Part shown: one piece after another, positions 54,796-64,000 of the stretch | How positions within the stretch are numbered: position 1 is the first letter of the stretch | Layout: each line of letters opens with the position of its first letter | Assembly (NCBI RefSeq): GCF_000511385.1 | Contig: NC_023137.1 | Location: forward strand, 2,363,001-2,427,000 | Length of the DNA stretch: 64,000 bases | From: Phaeobacter gallaeciensis DSM 26640 | GTDB lineage: Bacteria > Pseudomonadota > Alphaproteobacteria > Rhodobacterales > Rhodobacteraceae | Direction: 5' to 3' | Notes under the pieces: generated by a model | Told to the model about the DNA's origin: nothing | The model's input: only the letters and a program-made list of their open reading frames with translations | Databases searched by the model: none | Made by a program: the position numbers and the translations under genes

Positions 54796-56262
54796 ATGCC
54801 GCAGATGCCCCCCGCCCACCCGTTTGACGATGACAAGCTGCGCGAAGAATGCGGCATCTTTGGCGTCGTCGGCGTCCAGGACGCCTCCAATTTCGTTGCT
54901 CTTGGCCTGCACGCCCTGCAACACCGAGGACAGGAGGCCGGCGGCATTGTCACCCATGATCCTGTCGAAGGGTTCCAGAGTGCCCGCCGGTTTGGCTATG
55001 TTCGCGACAACTTCACCTCGCAGGACGTGATGTCCACCCTGCCCGGCCCGATTGGGATTGGCCATGTGCGCTACTCCACCGCCGGGTCCAAAGGTCAGAC
55101 TGCGATCCGCGACGTGCAGCCGTTTTTTGGCGAGTTTGCCATGGGCGGCGCAGCTATTGCCCACAATGGCAACATCACCAACGCCGATTCCCTGCGCAAA
55201 GAGCTGATCGAACGTGGTTCGATCTTCCAGAGCTCATCCGATAGCGAATGTATCATCCACCTGATGGCGCGCTCCCTGCAGCGCAACATCCCCGAGCGGA
55301 TGGAAGATGCGCTGCGCCGGGTCGAAGGGGCGTTTTCCGTTGTCGCAATGACCCGCACCAAACTGATTGGCGTGCGGGATCCGCTGGGCGTGCGCCCGCT
55401 GGTGCTCGGCAAGATCGGCGATGGCTATGCGCTCAGTTCGGAAACCTGCGCACTGGACATCATCGGCGCAGAATTCCTCCGTGAAATCGAGCCGGGCGAG
55501 ATGGTGGTGATCACCGACAAGGGCGTCGAGAGCCATTTCCCGTTCCGCCGCCAAGCGTCCAAATTCTGCATCTTTGAACATGTCTATTTCTCCCGCCCTG
55601 ATTCGATCCTTGGCGGGCGTTCTGTTTATGAGACCCGCGAAGCCATTGGTCGCGAGCTGGCCAAAGAAAACCCGGTCGAGGCGGATCTGGTCTGCCCTGT
55701 GCCCGACAGCGGCACCCCGGCGGCGATTGGCTATTCGCTAGAATCGGGCATTCCCTATGCGATGGGGATCATCCGCAATCAGTACATGGGCCGGACCTTC
55801 ATCGAGCCGACCGAACAGATCCGCAACATGGGTGTGCGTCTGAAGCTAAACGTGAACCGCGCACTGATCGAAGGTAAGCGTGTGATCCTGGTGGACGATT
55901 CTGTTGTGCGCGGCACAACATCGCGCAAAATCAAGGAGATGATCCTGGATGCCGGGGCCAGTGAGGTGCATTTCCGCATCGCCTCTCCGCCGACCGCCTG
56001 GCCCTGTTTCTACGGCGTGGACACACCGGATCGTGACAAGTTGCTGGCGGCAAACATGTCCGAAGATGAGATGGCCAAGCATCTTGCCGTGGACAGCCTT
56101 AAGTTCATTTCACTGGACGGGCTTTACCGCGCCGTCGGTCAGGATCAGGGGCGCAACAGCGCCTGCCCGCAGTATTGCGACGCCTGTTTCTCTGGCGAAT
56201 ATCCGGTTGTTCCCACCGATATGGTGGAACGGGGGTTTGAAATGAAAGCCGCAGCAGAGTAA
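54796..56262 (+). CDS. purF: Amidophosphoribosyltransferase
   Basis: A 488-residue enzyme that makes phosphoribosylamine, the first committed step of purine synthesis. A short propeptide is followed by EECGIFGVVG, so Cys becomes the N-terminal glutaminase nucleophile after processing. The synthase has VILVDDSVVRGTTSRKI for PRPP. Near the end CPQYCDACFSGEYPV gives cysteines like those of the iron-sulfur or regulatory type. ATG 54796 is preferred; TTG at 54790 or ATG 54805 are possible because the ribosome site is weak. Confidence 0.95.
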   Translation: MPQMPPAHPFDDDKLREECGIFGVVGVQDASNFVALGLHALQHRGQEAGGIVTHDPVEGFQSARRFGYVRDNFTSQDVMSTLPGPIGIGHVRYSTAGSKGQTAIRDVQPFFGEFAMGGAAIAHNGNITNADSLRKELIERGSIFQSSSDSECIIHLMARSLQRNIPERMEDALRRVEGAFSVVAMTRTKLIGVRDPLGVRPLVLGKIGDGYALSSETCALDIIGAEFLREIEPGEMVVITDKGVESHFPFRRQASKFCIFEHVYFSRPDSILGGRSVYETREAIGRELAKENPVEADLVCPVPDSGTPAAIGYSLESGIPYAMGIIRNQYMGRTFIEPTEQIRNMGVRLKLNVNRALIEGKRVILVDDSVVRGTTSRKIKEMILDAGASEVHFRIASPPTAWPCFYGVDTPDRDKLLAANMSEDEMAKHLAVDSLKFISLDGLYRAVGQDQGRNSACPQYCDACFSGEYPVVPTDMVERGFEMKAAAE

Positions 56263-56290
56263 GAGCGCAGCCGATATCAGTTCGACTCAT

Positions 56291-56318
56291 GAGGCGCTGA
56301 TCACCGGATCGGCGCCTC
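56291..56318 (+). terminator. Terminator after purF
   Basis: GAGGCGCTGATC pairs with GGATCGGCGCCTC (inner GATC pairs and outer GAGGCGC/GCGCCTC) followed by TTGCCG. It lies about 28 bp past the stop codon. Confidence 0.65.
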
Positions 56319-56364
56319 TTGCCGTTTTGCGACCACCACCGCCCGCCACCGAAAGGCCGACCCT

Positions 56365-56928
56365 TTGGATCCACATCTCGCCCGCATGCTTGGCTCACAG
56401 CGCCAGTGCCGCTGTTGCGGGGCGACCTTTGCCCAGCTCTTGAGCCTCAGCTGTGACCGGCCCGATGTCTGCCCGGAAGATATGTTCGTGCATGACAACA
56501 GCGCGATCTCTGCTCAGGCCGGTGATGTGCTGACCGAGGATTTCTGCCGCCTTGGCAAACTGCGCTTCATACGTGCGGTACTGGCGGTGCCATTGGCGGA
56601 TACCCGTGGTGAGGAGTTCATTCTGGGCACCTGGGCGCGGCTGAGCCAAGAGGATTTCGAGGCCTATCTCGACCGGTTCGAGATGCAGGAGACCGAGGAT
56701 CTGGGCAGCAAACGCGCCTGGCTGGCCAATGCCATCCCACCGGATGGCAGCGATTCGGTTGAGGCAATGTTGCATATGCGACCTGAGGGGCAATATCCGG
56801 AGTTGCAGATCTCCGAGCCGGATCATCCGCTCTACAATTTGCAGATGGTAGGTGCGCAGCTGGAAGAGTTGCTGGGCCTACTTTATGCCTATGGTCACGA
56901 TCTGCCGTCGCTGATCTACGACGCCTGA
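56365..56928 (+). CDS. DUF2199 domain protein
   Basis: A 187-residue protein beginning at TTG, with GAAAGG upstream. A CRCCGATF element near residue 16 gives a possible zinc site. The rest carries LGTWARLSQEDFEAYLDRFE, and HMRPEGQYPELQISEPDHPLY, which are typical of DUF2199. Function unknown. An ATG at 56386 is an alternative that would lose part of the family N terminus. Confidence 0.75.
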   Translation: MDPHLARMLGSQRQCRCCGATFAQLLSLSCDRPDVCPEDMFVHDNSAISAQAGDVLTEDFCRLGKLRFIRAVLAVPLADTRGEEFILGTWARLSQEDFEAYLDRFEMQETEDLGSKRAWLANAIPPDGSDSVEAMLHMRPEGQYPELQISEPDHPLYNLQMVGAQLEELLGLLYAYGHDLPSLIYDA

Positions 56929-57160
56929 CCCTAGTGAAGTCCCCCACCTTCGTAGCCTGCTTTCCCCCGCAAACGTTCAAGGGCCTGCGCGCAATTGCGC
57001 AGCGTCAGCACGGGCAATGCGCAAGGGCTTGCGCACCAATGGGCGGCCCACCGGCAGTCGCTTGCCACCGCGCGCCGCCCCCTCTGTTCGGCGGAAAGTG
57101 AAGCTGATAGCCGACCGGCATCCGCCCTGAGCGCCTCAGAGAAAGAACCAAGTTACCAGA

Positions 57161-57430
57161 ATGGCAAATCGTGATAGCGGCAAGACCCCAGCGAATGTTG
57201 CAGGTCATGCCACCCAGAAAGACGCCTTGCGCCGCAACCGCCTCAGCCTGTTGGGACTGTTCGGCGCCAGTAATAACCTCAGCGCCATGGTGCGCATGCC
57301 CAGTGGCCGCATGCAGGTGGTGACCCGTGGCAGCCGGCTGTCTGGCGGTGAGGTCATTGCCATTGATGCCGAAGGCCTGATCCTGCAGAAAAACGGCAAG
57401 GCTGCGCGGATCGAGATGCCCGGCAGCTGA
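57161..57430 (+). CDS. Small protein of unknown function
   Basis: An 89-residue protein. Its second half, RMQVVTRGSRLSGGEVIAIDAEGLILQKNGKAARIEMPG, forms a small beta-domain that resembles part of a GspC/PilP-type fold (VVTRGxxLxGGxVxxIDxxGLxLxxxGxxxxL), but the match is partial. The N-terminal 30 residues are basic. Signal peptide or membrane helix is not seen. It lies 110 bp upstream of an SDR gene. Confidence 0.6.
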   Translation: MANRDSGKTPANVAGHATQKDALRRNRLSLLGLFGASNNLSAMVRMPSGRMQVVTRGSRLSGGEVIAIDAEGLILQKNGKAARIEMPGS

Positions 57431-57541
57431 CCCGCCTTGGTGCCTGTCAGAGGACTGACGGAAGGCTGACGGGGAACTGAGACGGAGGCTGCGCCGCTTT
57501 GGCCCCTTGACCCGCGCCACGCTGCGCCGCACAAGGCGCCC

Positions 57542-58195
57542 ATGACACAGAAACTTGCTCTCATCACCGGGGCCTCTCGGGGTCTGGGCGCCGCCCTCGC
57601 AGAGGCACTGGCGCCGACGCATCACATCGTTGCAGTGGCCCGCACCACGGGCGCGTTGGAAGAGCTGGACGACCGGATCAAATCCGTCGGCGGTTCTGCC
57701 ACATTGGCGCCGATGGATATCACTGTCCCCGATGCTATGGCCACGCTCTGCCGCGGCATCCATGACCGCTGGGGGCAGCTGGATCTCTGGCTGCACACCG
57801 CGATCCATGCTGCGCCGCTAAGCCCTGCCAACTTCGTCGCTGCGAAGGATTGGCAAAAATCCATGGCGATCAATGCCACGGCGACCTCCGTGCTGATCCC
57901 CTATGTGGCGCCGCTGCTGGGGCAGACCGGTCAGGCCGTGTTTTTTGACGACCCGCGCGCCGGAGAGAAGTTCTTTGGGGCCTATGGTGCCACCAAAGCG
58001 GCCCAGATGTCGCTGGCCAACAGCTGGCAGGTTGAGACCGCAAAGACCGGCCCCAAGGTGCAGGTCCTGACGCCGCAGCCCATGGCAACCGCCGTCCGTG
58101 CCCGTTTTTTCCCGGGCGAGGATCGCGACGCGCTGGCCAGTCCGCAGCAGGAAGCGGCCCGGCTGTTGCCCCAGATACTGACCGCCGCCGACTGA
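57542..58195 (+). CDS. Short-chain dehydrogenase/reductase
   Basis: A 217-residue classical SDR. LITGASRGLGAALAEAL is the NAD(P) site, MAINATATSVLIPY carries the N-A-T-A strand, and FFGAYGATKAAQMS has the Y-x-x-x-K catalytic pair. The conserved serine before the tyrosine is not obvious (VFFDDPRAGEKFF). The substrate is unknown and the missing serine makes activity uncertain. Confidence 0.82.
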   Translation: MTQKLALITGASRGLGAALAEALAPTHHIVAVARTTGALEELDDRIKSVGGSATLAPMDITVPDAMATLCRGIHDRWGQLDLWLHTAIHAAPLSPANFVAAKDWQKSMAINATATSVLIPYVAPLLGQTGQAVFFDDPRAGEKFFGAYGATKAAQMSLANSWQVETAKTGPKVQVLTPQPMATAVRARFFPGEDRDALASPQQEAARLLPQILTAAD

Positions 58196-58476
58196 CCACC
58201 GATTGCCCATCGGCTGCATGACGCCTAACCGCAACGCAGACGCGCGATATTCCGCCGACCGGTGTCCGACAGGGGTGCCGGTCGCGTTGGTTTCTAGGTC
58301 CGGCAACAAACCTGTGACCTCTGTGCCGCAGGGGCCGCCACCGGGCAGCTTGCGCGCGGTCACAGTGGGGAAACTCTTGCCCCCTTTTGCCCCACATCTT
58401 ATTCAGGTCGGACACGCGGATCGGCGTGACCGCACCCAAGATACAGCCCGCCAGAGCCAGACGAGAGGCCCAGTTC

Positions 58477-59259
58477 ATGCGAATTCTGATCACCAACGAC
58501 GATGGCATCAGCGCCCCCGGTCTGGCTGTTCTGGAACAAATCGCCCGCGAGGTGGCAGGCCCCGACGGCGAGGTCTGGACCGTTGCCCCTGCCTTTGAGC
58601 AATCAGGCGTCGGCCATTGCATCAGCTACACCCGCCCCTTCATGCTCAGCCAGCTGGGCGAGCGCCGCTTTGCCGCCGAAGGATCCCCTGCGGACTGCGT
58701 GCTTGCCGGGCTCCATGTGGTGATGAAGGATCAGCTGCCGGATCTGGTGTTGTCGGGCGTGAACCGGGGCAACAATTCGGCTGAGAACGCGCTCTATTCC
58801 GGTACACTGGGTGGCGCGATGGAGGCAGCGTTGCAAGGCATCCCCGCGATGGGGCTTTCGCAGTACTTCGGACCAGAAAACAACCAGCTGGACAACCCGT
58901 TTGAAGCCGCCGCCCAACACGGCGCCGATCTCATCCGCTCAATCCTTGACACACAACCCAAGGAAGACGCGGATTACCGCTTGTTTTACAACATAAATTT
59001 CCCGCCCGTCCCCGCGGAGAGTGTGAAAGGGCGACGGATCGCACCGCAGGGATTTCGGCGTGGCAGCCATTTCTCCGTCGAGGAACAGACCTCCCCCAAC
59101 GGGCGACGCTACCTGTGGATCCGGGGCGGCAATCAGCATATCGCTACCGCCGAGGGCACCGATGCGGCGCAGAACCTGGCGGGCTATATCTCGGTCACGC
59201 CGATGCGGGCTGATCTGACGGCGACGGACGCGCTGGAGCGCCTGAAGGGCATTGAATGA
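58477..59259 (+). CDS. surE: 5'/3'-nucleotidase SurE
   Basis: A 260-residue SurE, a survival protein with nucleotidase activity. [16 protein letters not shown] holds the N-D-D-G metal site, [11 protein letters not shown] and [15 protein letters not shown] the remaining residues. ATG 58477 with GAGAGG upstream is preferred to a longer frame from 58387. It overlaps pcm by 4 bp. Confidence 0.95.
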   Translation: MRILITNDDGISAPGLAVLEQIAREVAGPDGEVWTVAPAFEQSGVGHCISYTRPFMLSQLGERRFAAEGSPADCVLAGLHVVMKDQLPDLVLSGVNRGNNSAENALYSGTLGGAMEAALQGIPAMGLSQYFGPENNQLDNPFEAAAQHGADLIRSILDTQPKEDADYRLFYNINFPPVPAESVKGRRIAPQGFRRGSHFSVEEQTSPNGRRYLWIRGGNQHIATAEGTDAAQNLAGYISVTPMRADLTATDALERLKGIE

Positions 59260-59903
59260 GCGAGCCGACTGCCGAAACCAAGATGCAGTTTCTGTTTGCC
59301 CTGCGCTCACGCGGGGTGACGGATGCGCAGGTGCTGGACGCGATGGAACAGATCGATCGCGGCCCCTTTGTGCGGGGGCTGTTTTCGGCGCGCGCCTATG
59401 AGGACATGCCGCTGCCGATTGCCTGCGGTCAGACCATTTCGCAGCCCTCGGTCGTCGGGCTTATGACGCAGGCCTTGCAGGTTTCGCCCCGCGACACGGT
59501 TCTGGAGGTCGGCACCGGCTCGGGTTATCAGGCTGCGATCCTGAGCAAGCTGGCGCGGCGTGTCTATACCGTGGACCGCCATGCCCGACTGGTGCGCGAG
59601 GCGCGGCAGATCTTTGACCAGCTGCATCTTTCCAATATCACCTCGCTGGTGGGGGATGGCAGTCACGGGCTGCCGGAGCAGGCCCCGTTCGATCGAATCA
59701 TTGTGACCGCTGCCGCCGAGGATCCGCCCGGCCCGCTCTTGGCCCAGCTCAAGACCGGCGGTATCATGGTGGTGCCCGTGGGGCAGTCGGACACCGTACA
59801 GACCCTGATCCGTGTTCAAAAAACCGCCAGCGGTCTGGAATACGACGAATTGCGCCCGGTGCGTTTTGTTCCCCTGCTTGAGGGGATCGGCAAAGACACG
59901 TAA
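59256..59903 (+). CDS. pcm: Protein-L-isoaspartate O-methyltransferase
   Basis: A 215-residue SAM-dependent enzyme that repairs isoaspartyl residues. Motif I is [15 protein letters not shown], and [22 protein letters not shown] and [20 protein letters not shown] follow as expected. The tail [13 protein letters not shown] is diagnostic. Its position after surE is the usual one. Confidence 0.95.
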   Translation: MSEPTAETKMQFLFALRSRGVTDAQVLDAMEQIDRGPFVRGLFSARAYEDMPLPIACGQTISQPSVVGLMTQALQVSPRDTVLEVGTGSGYQAAILSKLARRVYTVDRHARLVREARQIFDQLHLSNITSLVGDGSHGLPEQAPFDRIIVTAAAEDPPGPLLAQLKTGGIMVVPVGQSDTVQTLIRVQKTASGLEYDELRPVRFVPLLEGIGKDT

Positions 59904-59927
59904 GGGAGAGGCAAGACCTGCCCTCCC
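59904..59927 (+). terminator. Weak hairpin after pcm
   Basis: GGGAGAGGCA and TGCCCTCCC pair with a bulged base around a 5-nt loop directly after the stop. There is no T run. Confidence 0.35.
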
Positions 59928-60040
59928 CCAAAGTTCGGGAAGATCCCGAGCCGGATCACGTGGCTGGCCGACGGACTATTGGCAAGCCCCAGGGATAATG
60001 GGGGCCCGCAAGACGGGAACGGCGTTCTGAGGAGAGCGAA

Positions 60041-61267
60041 ATGACAGTGACTGACCCCACCCGCCGCGATCGTGCGACAGGCCGCAAGGTGCTGATGGCG
60101 TTGCCTCTGGTGGCCGTGCTGGCCGCTTGCGAGGCGCCGCTAGACTATGATCTGCGCGGCCAGATCGGTGCTTTCAACACCACCAAAGCCGCCCAAACCG
60201 CCACCACCAGCCGTCCGAAACCGGATTCCAATGGGCTGATCACCTACCCGTCTTATCAAGTGGCCGTGGCTCGGCGCGGTGATACGCTGAATGACGTGGC
60301 TGGGCGCATCGGTCTGCCCGCCAGCGAATTGGCCCGCTTCAACGGCATGAAGACGGACGATCCGCTGCGCCAGGGCGAAATCATCGCCCTGCCCCGTCGT
60401 GCGCCTGGCACCGCTTCAAACAGCGCAGGCGGTGTGGATATCGCCTCGCTGGCGGGAGATGCCATCGACAGCGCGCCCTCTACCACGCCAAATGCAGCAA
60501 GCACCGTCAACACCACGCCGTTGGCGCCGCAGCCCCCTGCGAGTAAGCCGCAGGTGCAGAGCGGGCCGGAGCCTGTGCGCCACAAGGTGAAACGTGGCGA
60601 GACCGCCTATACCGTGTCGCGGCTCTATCAGGTGCCAGTAAAGGCACTGGCGGAATGGAACGGTCTGGGCAGCGATTTTGCCATTCGCGAAGGCCAGTTC
60701 CTGCTGATCCCGCTGAAGGACCGCCCGGCACCGCGCAAGGAGGCCTCAGCAGCAACTGTACCTGCGGTCGCAACCGTCACGGCCCCCGGTGAGGGCACCA
60801 GCACGCCCACCCCACCCAGCGCCACCAAGCCGCTGCCGCAAGAAACCGTTGCCCCCGCCGCCGAAGCTCCCAAGGATCTGCCAAAGGTCGAAGTTCCCGC
60901 CCCCACCCGCAGCTCCAGCAGCGCGATGAGTTATCCAGTCAAAGGCAAGATCACCCGCACCTATGCCAAGGGCAAAAACGACGGCATTGATATCGCGGGG
61001 GCTGCGGGCGCGCCGGTGCAGGCCGCCGATGGCGGCACGGTCGCGGCGATCACCAAGGATTCCAACAATATCCCGATTATCGTGATCCGCCATGACGCCA
61101 AGCTGCTGACAGTTTACGCCAATGTCGACAAGATTGAGGTGAACAAGGGAGATACCGTATCACGCGGCCAGACGATTGCTGCTCTGCGTGACGGGCCATC
61201 CGCCTATGTGCACTTCGAGGTCCGCAATGGTTTCGAAAGCGTCGATCCCCTGCCCTATCTGCAATAA
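60041..61267 (+). CDS. NlpD-like lipoprotein with LysM domains and a degenerate M23 domain
   Basis: A 408-residue lipoprotein. A basic start and hydrophobic core end in the lipobox LAAC (Cys near residue 30). Two LysM domains bind glycan (YQVAVARRGDTLNDVAGRIG and HKVKRGETAYTVSRLYQVP). The C-terminal M23 domain has lost zinc ligands: the usual HxGxD reads NDGID and the usual HxH reads YVH. It is thus an amidase activator like E. coli NlpD rather than a peptidase. Regions between domains are Pro/Ala-rich. It follows surE and pcm, the common order near rpoS-like loci. Confidence 0.88.
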   Translation: MTVTDPTRRDRATGRKVLMALPLVAVLAACEAPLDYDLRGQIGAFNTTKAAQTATTSRPKPDSNGLITYPSYQVAVARRGDTLNDVAGRIGLPASELARFNGMKTDDPLRQGEIIALPRRAPGTASNSAGGVDIASLAGDAIDSAPSTTPNAASTVNTTPLAPQPPASKPQVQSGPEPVRHKVKRGETAYTVSRLYQVPVKALAEWNGLGSDFAIREGQFLLIPLKDRPAPRKEASAATVPAVATVTAPGEGTSTPTPPSATKPLPQETVAPAAEAPKDLPKVEVPAPTRSSSSAMSYPVKGKITRTYAKGKNDGIDIAGAAGAPVQAADGGTVAAITKDSNNIPIIVIRHDAKLLTVYANVDKIEVNKGDTVSRGQTIAALRDGPSAYVHFEVRNGFESVDPLPYLQ

Positions 61268-61292
61268 GATCGACCTCACATCACCAGATCAG

Positions 61293-61329
61293 AAAACGGC
61301 GCCCGGGAGATTTTGCGAGCGCCGTTTTT
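61293..61329 (+). terminator. Intrinsic terminator after the NlpD-like gene
   Basis: AAAACGGCGC and GCGCCGTTTT flank a 16-nt loop, followed by T. It lies about 25 bp past the stop. Confidence 0.7.
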
Positions 61330-61374
61330 ACGTTTTGCCTGCATGATTGTCGGAGAGCTGCACTCACCCGCTGA

Positions 61375-62217
61375 TCAGCTGACTTTTACCCCGTGCCGCC
61401 CCGCCAGATCGGTGAAGAACTGCCAGGCGACCCGGCCCGAACGTGCGCCGCGTGTGGCTTGCCATTCGATCGCCTCGGCGCGCAGCTCCTGCTCCGCAAC
61501 CTCTACGCCGTAAGCCGCGCAATAGCCTGAAATCATGGCGAGATATTCGTCCTGATCACAAGGATGAAAGCCGAGCCACAGCCCGAACCGATCCGAGAGC
61601 GAGACCTTTTCCTCAACCGCTTCGGACGGGTTGATGGCGCTGGAGCGCTCATTCTCGATCATGTCGCGCGGCATCAGGTGGCGACGGTTGGAGGTGGCGT
61701 AGAACAGCACATTGTCTGGCCGCCCTTCGATGCCGCCATCCAGCACCGCCTTCAGGCTTTTGTAGTGCTGATCATCATGGCCAAAGGAGAGATCATCACA
61801 GAACAAGATGAAGCGCTCCGGCGCGGCGCGCAGATGGTTCAGAAGACGTGCCACCGAGGGCAGATCCTCGCGTTGCAATTCCACCAGTTTGAGCGCCGGA
61901 AATTCCGGTGACAGCTGGCCATGGATCGCCTTCACCAGACTGGATTTGCCCATGCCACGGGCGCCCCATAGAAGCGCGTTATTGGCCCCGAACCCGGCGG
62001 CAAAACGGCGGGTGTTGTCCAACAGGGTATCCCGCGCACGATCGATCCCCAGAAGCAGTTGCAGATCAACGCGATTTACGATGTCCACTGCCTCTAGCCG
62101 GTCCGGCACGACATGCCAGACAAACGCGGACGCGGCGGCAAAATCGGGCGCCTCCAAAGGCGCAGGCGCCATCCGCTCCAGCGCATCAGCGATGCGGTTC
62201 AGACTTGTCTCATCCAT
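61375..62217 (-). CDS. DUF815-family ATPase
   Basis: A 280-residue AAA-type ATPase. Walker A is NALLWGARGMGKSSLVKAI (about residue 80), Walker B is FILFCDDLSFGHDDQHYKSLKAVLDGG, and NVLFYATSNRRHLMPRDM is a sensor. ERSSAINPSEAVEEKVSLSDRFGLWLGFHPC is a DUF815 signature. Substrate unknown. ATG 62217 has GGAGG upstream. The gene is on the minus strand, opposite to the NlpD-like gene. Confidence 0.85.
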   Translation of the reverse strand: MDETSLNRIADALERMAPAPLEAPDFAAASAFVWHVVPDRLEAVDIVNRVDLQLLLGIDRARDTLLDNTRRFAAGFGANNALLWGARGMGKSSLVKAIHGQLSPEFPALKLVELQREDLPSVARLLNHLRAAPERFILFCDDLSFGHDDQHYKSLKAVLDGGIEGRPDNVLFYATSNRRHLMPRDMIENERSSAINPSEAVEEKVSLSDRFGLWLGFHPCDQDEYLAMISGYCAAYGVEVAEQELRAEAIEWQATRGARSGRVAWQFFTDLAGRHGVKVS

Positions 62218-62263
62218 ACTGTGGGCCTCCGGTTCCGTGATGGCTGGTCACGGTGTCTCGCGC

Positions 62264-62719
62264 TTAGCTGTCCTGCGCTTCGATCATGTCCACACGGGTG
62301 GCGTGACGGCCGCCCTCGAACTCAGCATTGAGGAAGGCATCGACAATTTCGATGGCGAGGCTGTCGCCCACCACACGCGCCCCGATGGAGAGCATATTGG
62401 CGTTGTTGTGCTGGCGGATCATCTTGGCGGAGAAGGTTTCGGAGCAGACCCCGCAGCGGATGCCCTTCACCTTGTTTGCCGCCATCATGATGCCCTGACC
62501 GGTTCCGCAAAGGATGATCCCGAGATCGCAGTCGCCCGAGGCCACACGCTCCGCCGCTGCTGCGCCGTGCTTGGGGTAATGGGTGCTTTCGGGGGTGGTG
62601 GGGCCAATGTCGACGACCTCCCAGCCGTTTGCGGCGATATGCTCCGCGATGGCCTGACGCAGCTCGATTGCGGCGTGATCGCTGGAAAGCACAACGCGGG
62701 TGGGTTTGTTCTGGTCCAT
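62264..62719 (-). CDS. rpiB: Ribose-5-phosphate isomerase B
   Basis: A 151-residue RpiB. SSDHAAIELRQAI holds the D-H-A phosphate/sugar site, and GIILCGTGQGIMMAANKVKGIRCGVCSETFSAKMIRQHNNANMLSIGAR is the active-site block with the cysteine and H-N-N-A-N segment. The isomerase interconverts ribose and ribulose 5-phosphates. It has GGAGA upstream of the ATG and lies 46 bp upstream of the DUF815 gene. Confidence 0.94.
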   Translation of the reverse strand: MDQNKPTRVVLSSDHAAIELRQAIAEHIAANGWEVVDIGPTTPESTHYPKHGAAAAERVASGDCDLGIILCGTGQGIMMAANKVKGIRCGVCSETFSAKMIRQHNNANMLSIGARVVGDSLAIEIVDAFLNAEFEGGRHATRVDMIEAQDS

Positions 62720-62793
62720 GGGGGTCTCCGTCGGTGAGTTACCGGGGTCAAAGCATGTTCCGGCGACGCGGGCAAGAGGGCAGCCGCCAAAGC

Positions 62794-62820
62794 AAAAAGG
62801 CGCGCCGTTGCCAGCGCGCC
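62794..62820 (-). terminator. Intrinsic terminator after tatC
   Basis: On the minus strand a stem GGCGCGC / GCGCGCC with an 8-nt loop is followed by TTTTT. It lies 25 bp past tatC. Confidence 0.8.
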
Positions 62821-62844
62821 CGTTCTCATTATTTCCGGTAAGGA

Positions 62845-63813
62845 TTACTTGGCCTTACCGTCGCTATCCTCGTCCTCGTCGAACTCAGCCAGCAGAGGAT
62901 CGTCTTCGGGATGCATATCCATCTCGTCGTCAAGATCATCCTCGTCGTCATAGTAACCTTCGGCGCGCAGCTTTGCCTCGCGGGTTTTCTCGACCCGGCG
63001 CACCAGAAGGATCGACACCTCATAGAGGCCATAAACCACCGAGAAGAGGATGCCTTGCGTGATCACATCCGGCGGGGTCACCAGCGCGGCCAGCACAAGG
63101 ATCGCGACAACCGCATATTTGCGCACGCTGCCCAGCCCGTCAGCGCTGACCAAACCGGCCTTGCCCATCAGGGTCAGCAGCACTGGCAACTGAAAGCACA
63201 GGCCAAAGGCCATGATGAATTTCAGCGTGATATCCAGCGACTCGTTCACCTTGCCAAAGAAGGTAATCCGCACCCCATCTGTGGTTTCCGGCACCACGGC
63301 GGCATCGGCAGGCAGGCTGCTGACCGCACCAGACAGGAGGTTGGCAAAGATCGACGACACATCGGCAAAGCCAAGGAAGAAGGCCATCGCCAGCGGTGTC
63401 ACCACGAAATGCGCAAAGCTCGCCCCCAAGAGGAACATCACCGGCGAGGCAATGAGGAAGGGCAAAAACGCGTTCTTCTCAGTCTTGTATAGACCCGGCG
63501 CCACAAAGCGCCAGAGCTGGAAGCCAATGACCGGGAAGGACAGCGCAAAGCCAAATACCATGGAGATGCGGAACAGCGTGAACAGGTATTCCTGCGGGCT
63601 GGTGTATTGCAGTGTCGGTGCGGGATCGCCCAGATTGCGCAGGGTTTCCTCAATCGGGCCGAGCAGGAATTGCAGGATCGGTTCCGCCACGGTGAAGGCC
63701 AGCACAATCCCCACGATGAACGCGCCCACCGCCCGGATCAGGCGGGTGCGCAGTTCGGCCAGATGCTCAATCAGCGGCGCTGTGCTGTCGTCGATATCTT
63801 CTGACGCGCTCAT
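62845..63813 (-). CDS. tatC: Sec-independent protein translocase TatC
   Basis: A 322-residue six-helix membrane protein, the receptor of the twin-arginine translocase. [19 protein letters not shown] is the classical N-terminal signature and [21 protein letters not shown] contains the conserved glutamate; [22 protein letters not shown] and [16 protein letters not shown] follow. A highly charged C-terminal cytoplasmic tail ([17 protein letters not shown]) is longer than in E. coli TatC. The start overlaps the tatB stop. Confidence 0.95.
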   Translation of the reverse strand: MSASEDIDDSTAPLIEHLAELRTRLIRAVGAFIVGIVLAFTVAEPILQFLLGPIEETLRNLGDPAPTLQYTSPQEYLFTLFRISMVFGFALSFPVIGFQLWRFVAPGLYKTEKNAFLPFLIASPVMFLLGASFAHFVVTPLAMAFFLGFADVSSIFANLLSGAVSSLPADAAVVPETTDGVRITFFGKVNESLDITLKFIMAFGLCFQLPVLLTLMGKAGLVSADGLGSVRKYAVVAILVLAALVTPPDVITQGILFSVVYGLYEVSILLVRRVEKTREAKLRAEGYYDDEDDLDDEMDMHPEDDPLLAEFDEDEDSDGKAK

Positions 63814-64000
63814 GTTTTGCTCTCACTTTCCGGCGTGTCTGGCGCATCACTGGCCGCGAGTGCTGCCTCCGCCTCAGCCGCCTTGGTCTGGGCCTCTGCC
63901 GCCTCGCGCGCCTTGCGGTCTGCCGCCGCACGGGCGGTGGCTGCCTGGATCTTCTTGGCATCTTCCGCCCGTTCAGCCGCCAGTTTCCCGGTTTCGCTGT
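63810..64000 (-). CDS. tatB: TatB, C-terminal part only
   Basis: The frame is open to the window end and closes in TGA overlapping the tatC start. It codes for 62 residues of Ala/Glu/Lys/Arg-rich helix ([21 protein letters not shown]) and an acidic end, like the cytoplasmic tail of TatB. The membrane anchor lies beyond the window, so assignment rests on gene order and composition. Confidence 0.8.
   Translation of the reverse strand, partial: SETGKLAAERAEDAKKIQAATARAAADRKAREAAEAQTKAAEAEAALAASDAPDTPESESKT

Overview
The window is a stretch of GC-rich alphaproteobacterial chromosome, most likely from Rhodobacterales (Roseobacter group, Phaeobacter/Ruegeria/Leisingera-like). This is inferred from the yceD-rpmF-plsX-fabH-ihfA-MerR order, the argS-SPOR-nagZ-scpA-scpB block, a long alphaproteobacterial dCTP deaminase, a single-cysteine DksA and the surE-pcm-NlpD-like block. 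Nearly every gene is a core housekeeping gene; accessory DNA appears as small patches.

Layout. 1-1570: end of a short-chain dehydrogenase, a GFA-domain protein and a sugar acetyltransferase, closed by a 36-bp near-perfect palindrome. 1600-4886 (minus): ABC-F ATPase (Uup type), ornithine N-acyltransferase OlsB, BamE. 4974-12075 (plus): YceD, ribosomal protein bL32, PlsX, FabH, IHF alpha and a MerR regulator swollen to 1175 residues. A tRNA-Pro(GGG) and dCTP deaminase follow. 13471-21459 (minus): ScpB, ScpA, NagZ, a SPOR protein, ArgS, a YciI-like protein and a dNTPase. 21559-28151: ErpA-like protein, a DUF421 protein, an unrecognised 420-residue protein preceded by a 78-residue peptide with three LFSSGS motifs, exonuclease III, a methyltransferase, a flavin monooxygenase cut short by an amber codon, and DksA.

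28345-34913 carries a MoxR ATPase and a VWA protein that look like partners but are separated by 4.5 kb of mostly accessory genes: a membrane-anchored LuxR-type regulator divergent from a MipA-like outer membrane protein, a toxin-antitoxin-like pair, a DUF2927 lipoprotein and a 55-residue membrane protein. A 266-bp MITE sits exactly on the stop codon of the VWA gene. 35420-43314: RsgA, an OmpA-family protein, a second (CoxE/CoxD-like) VWA/MoxR pair, a glycosyltransferase and an unrecognised protein.

43417-56262: pyrC, pyrE, dnaB, alr, mlaE, mlaF, an AT-richer orphan gene, pqiA, radA, cvpA, a Hint-domain protein and purF. 56365-64000: a DUF2199 protein, two small genes, surE, pcm, an NlpD-like amidase activator, a DUF815 ATPase, rpiB, tatC and the end of tatB.

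Several genes group by function: pyrimidine and purine synthesis (pyrC, pyrE, purF), phospholipid synthesis and envelope lipid transport (plsX, fabH, olsB, mlaEF, pqiA), peptidoglycan turnover (nagZ, alr, SPOR, NlpD), and chromosome replication and segregation (dnaB, scpAB, dgt, dcd, radA). The most interesting loci are the LFSSGS peptide locus, the stop-codon MITE, the giant MerR protein and the small island between the MoxR and VWA genes.
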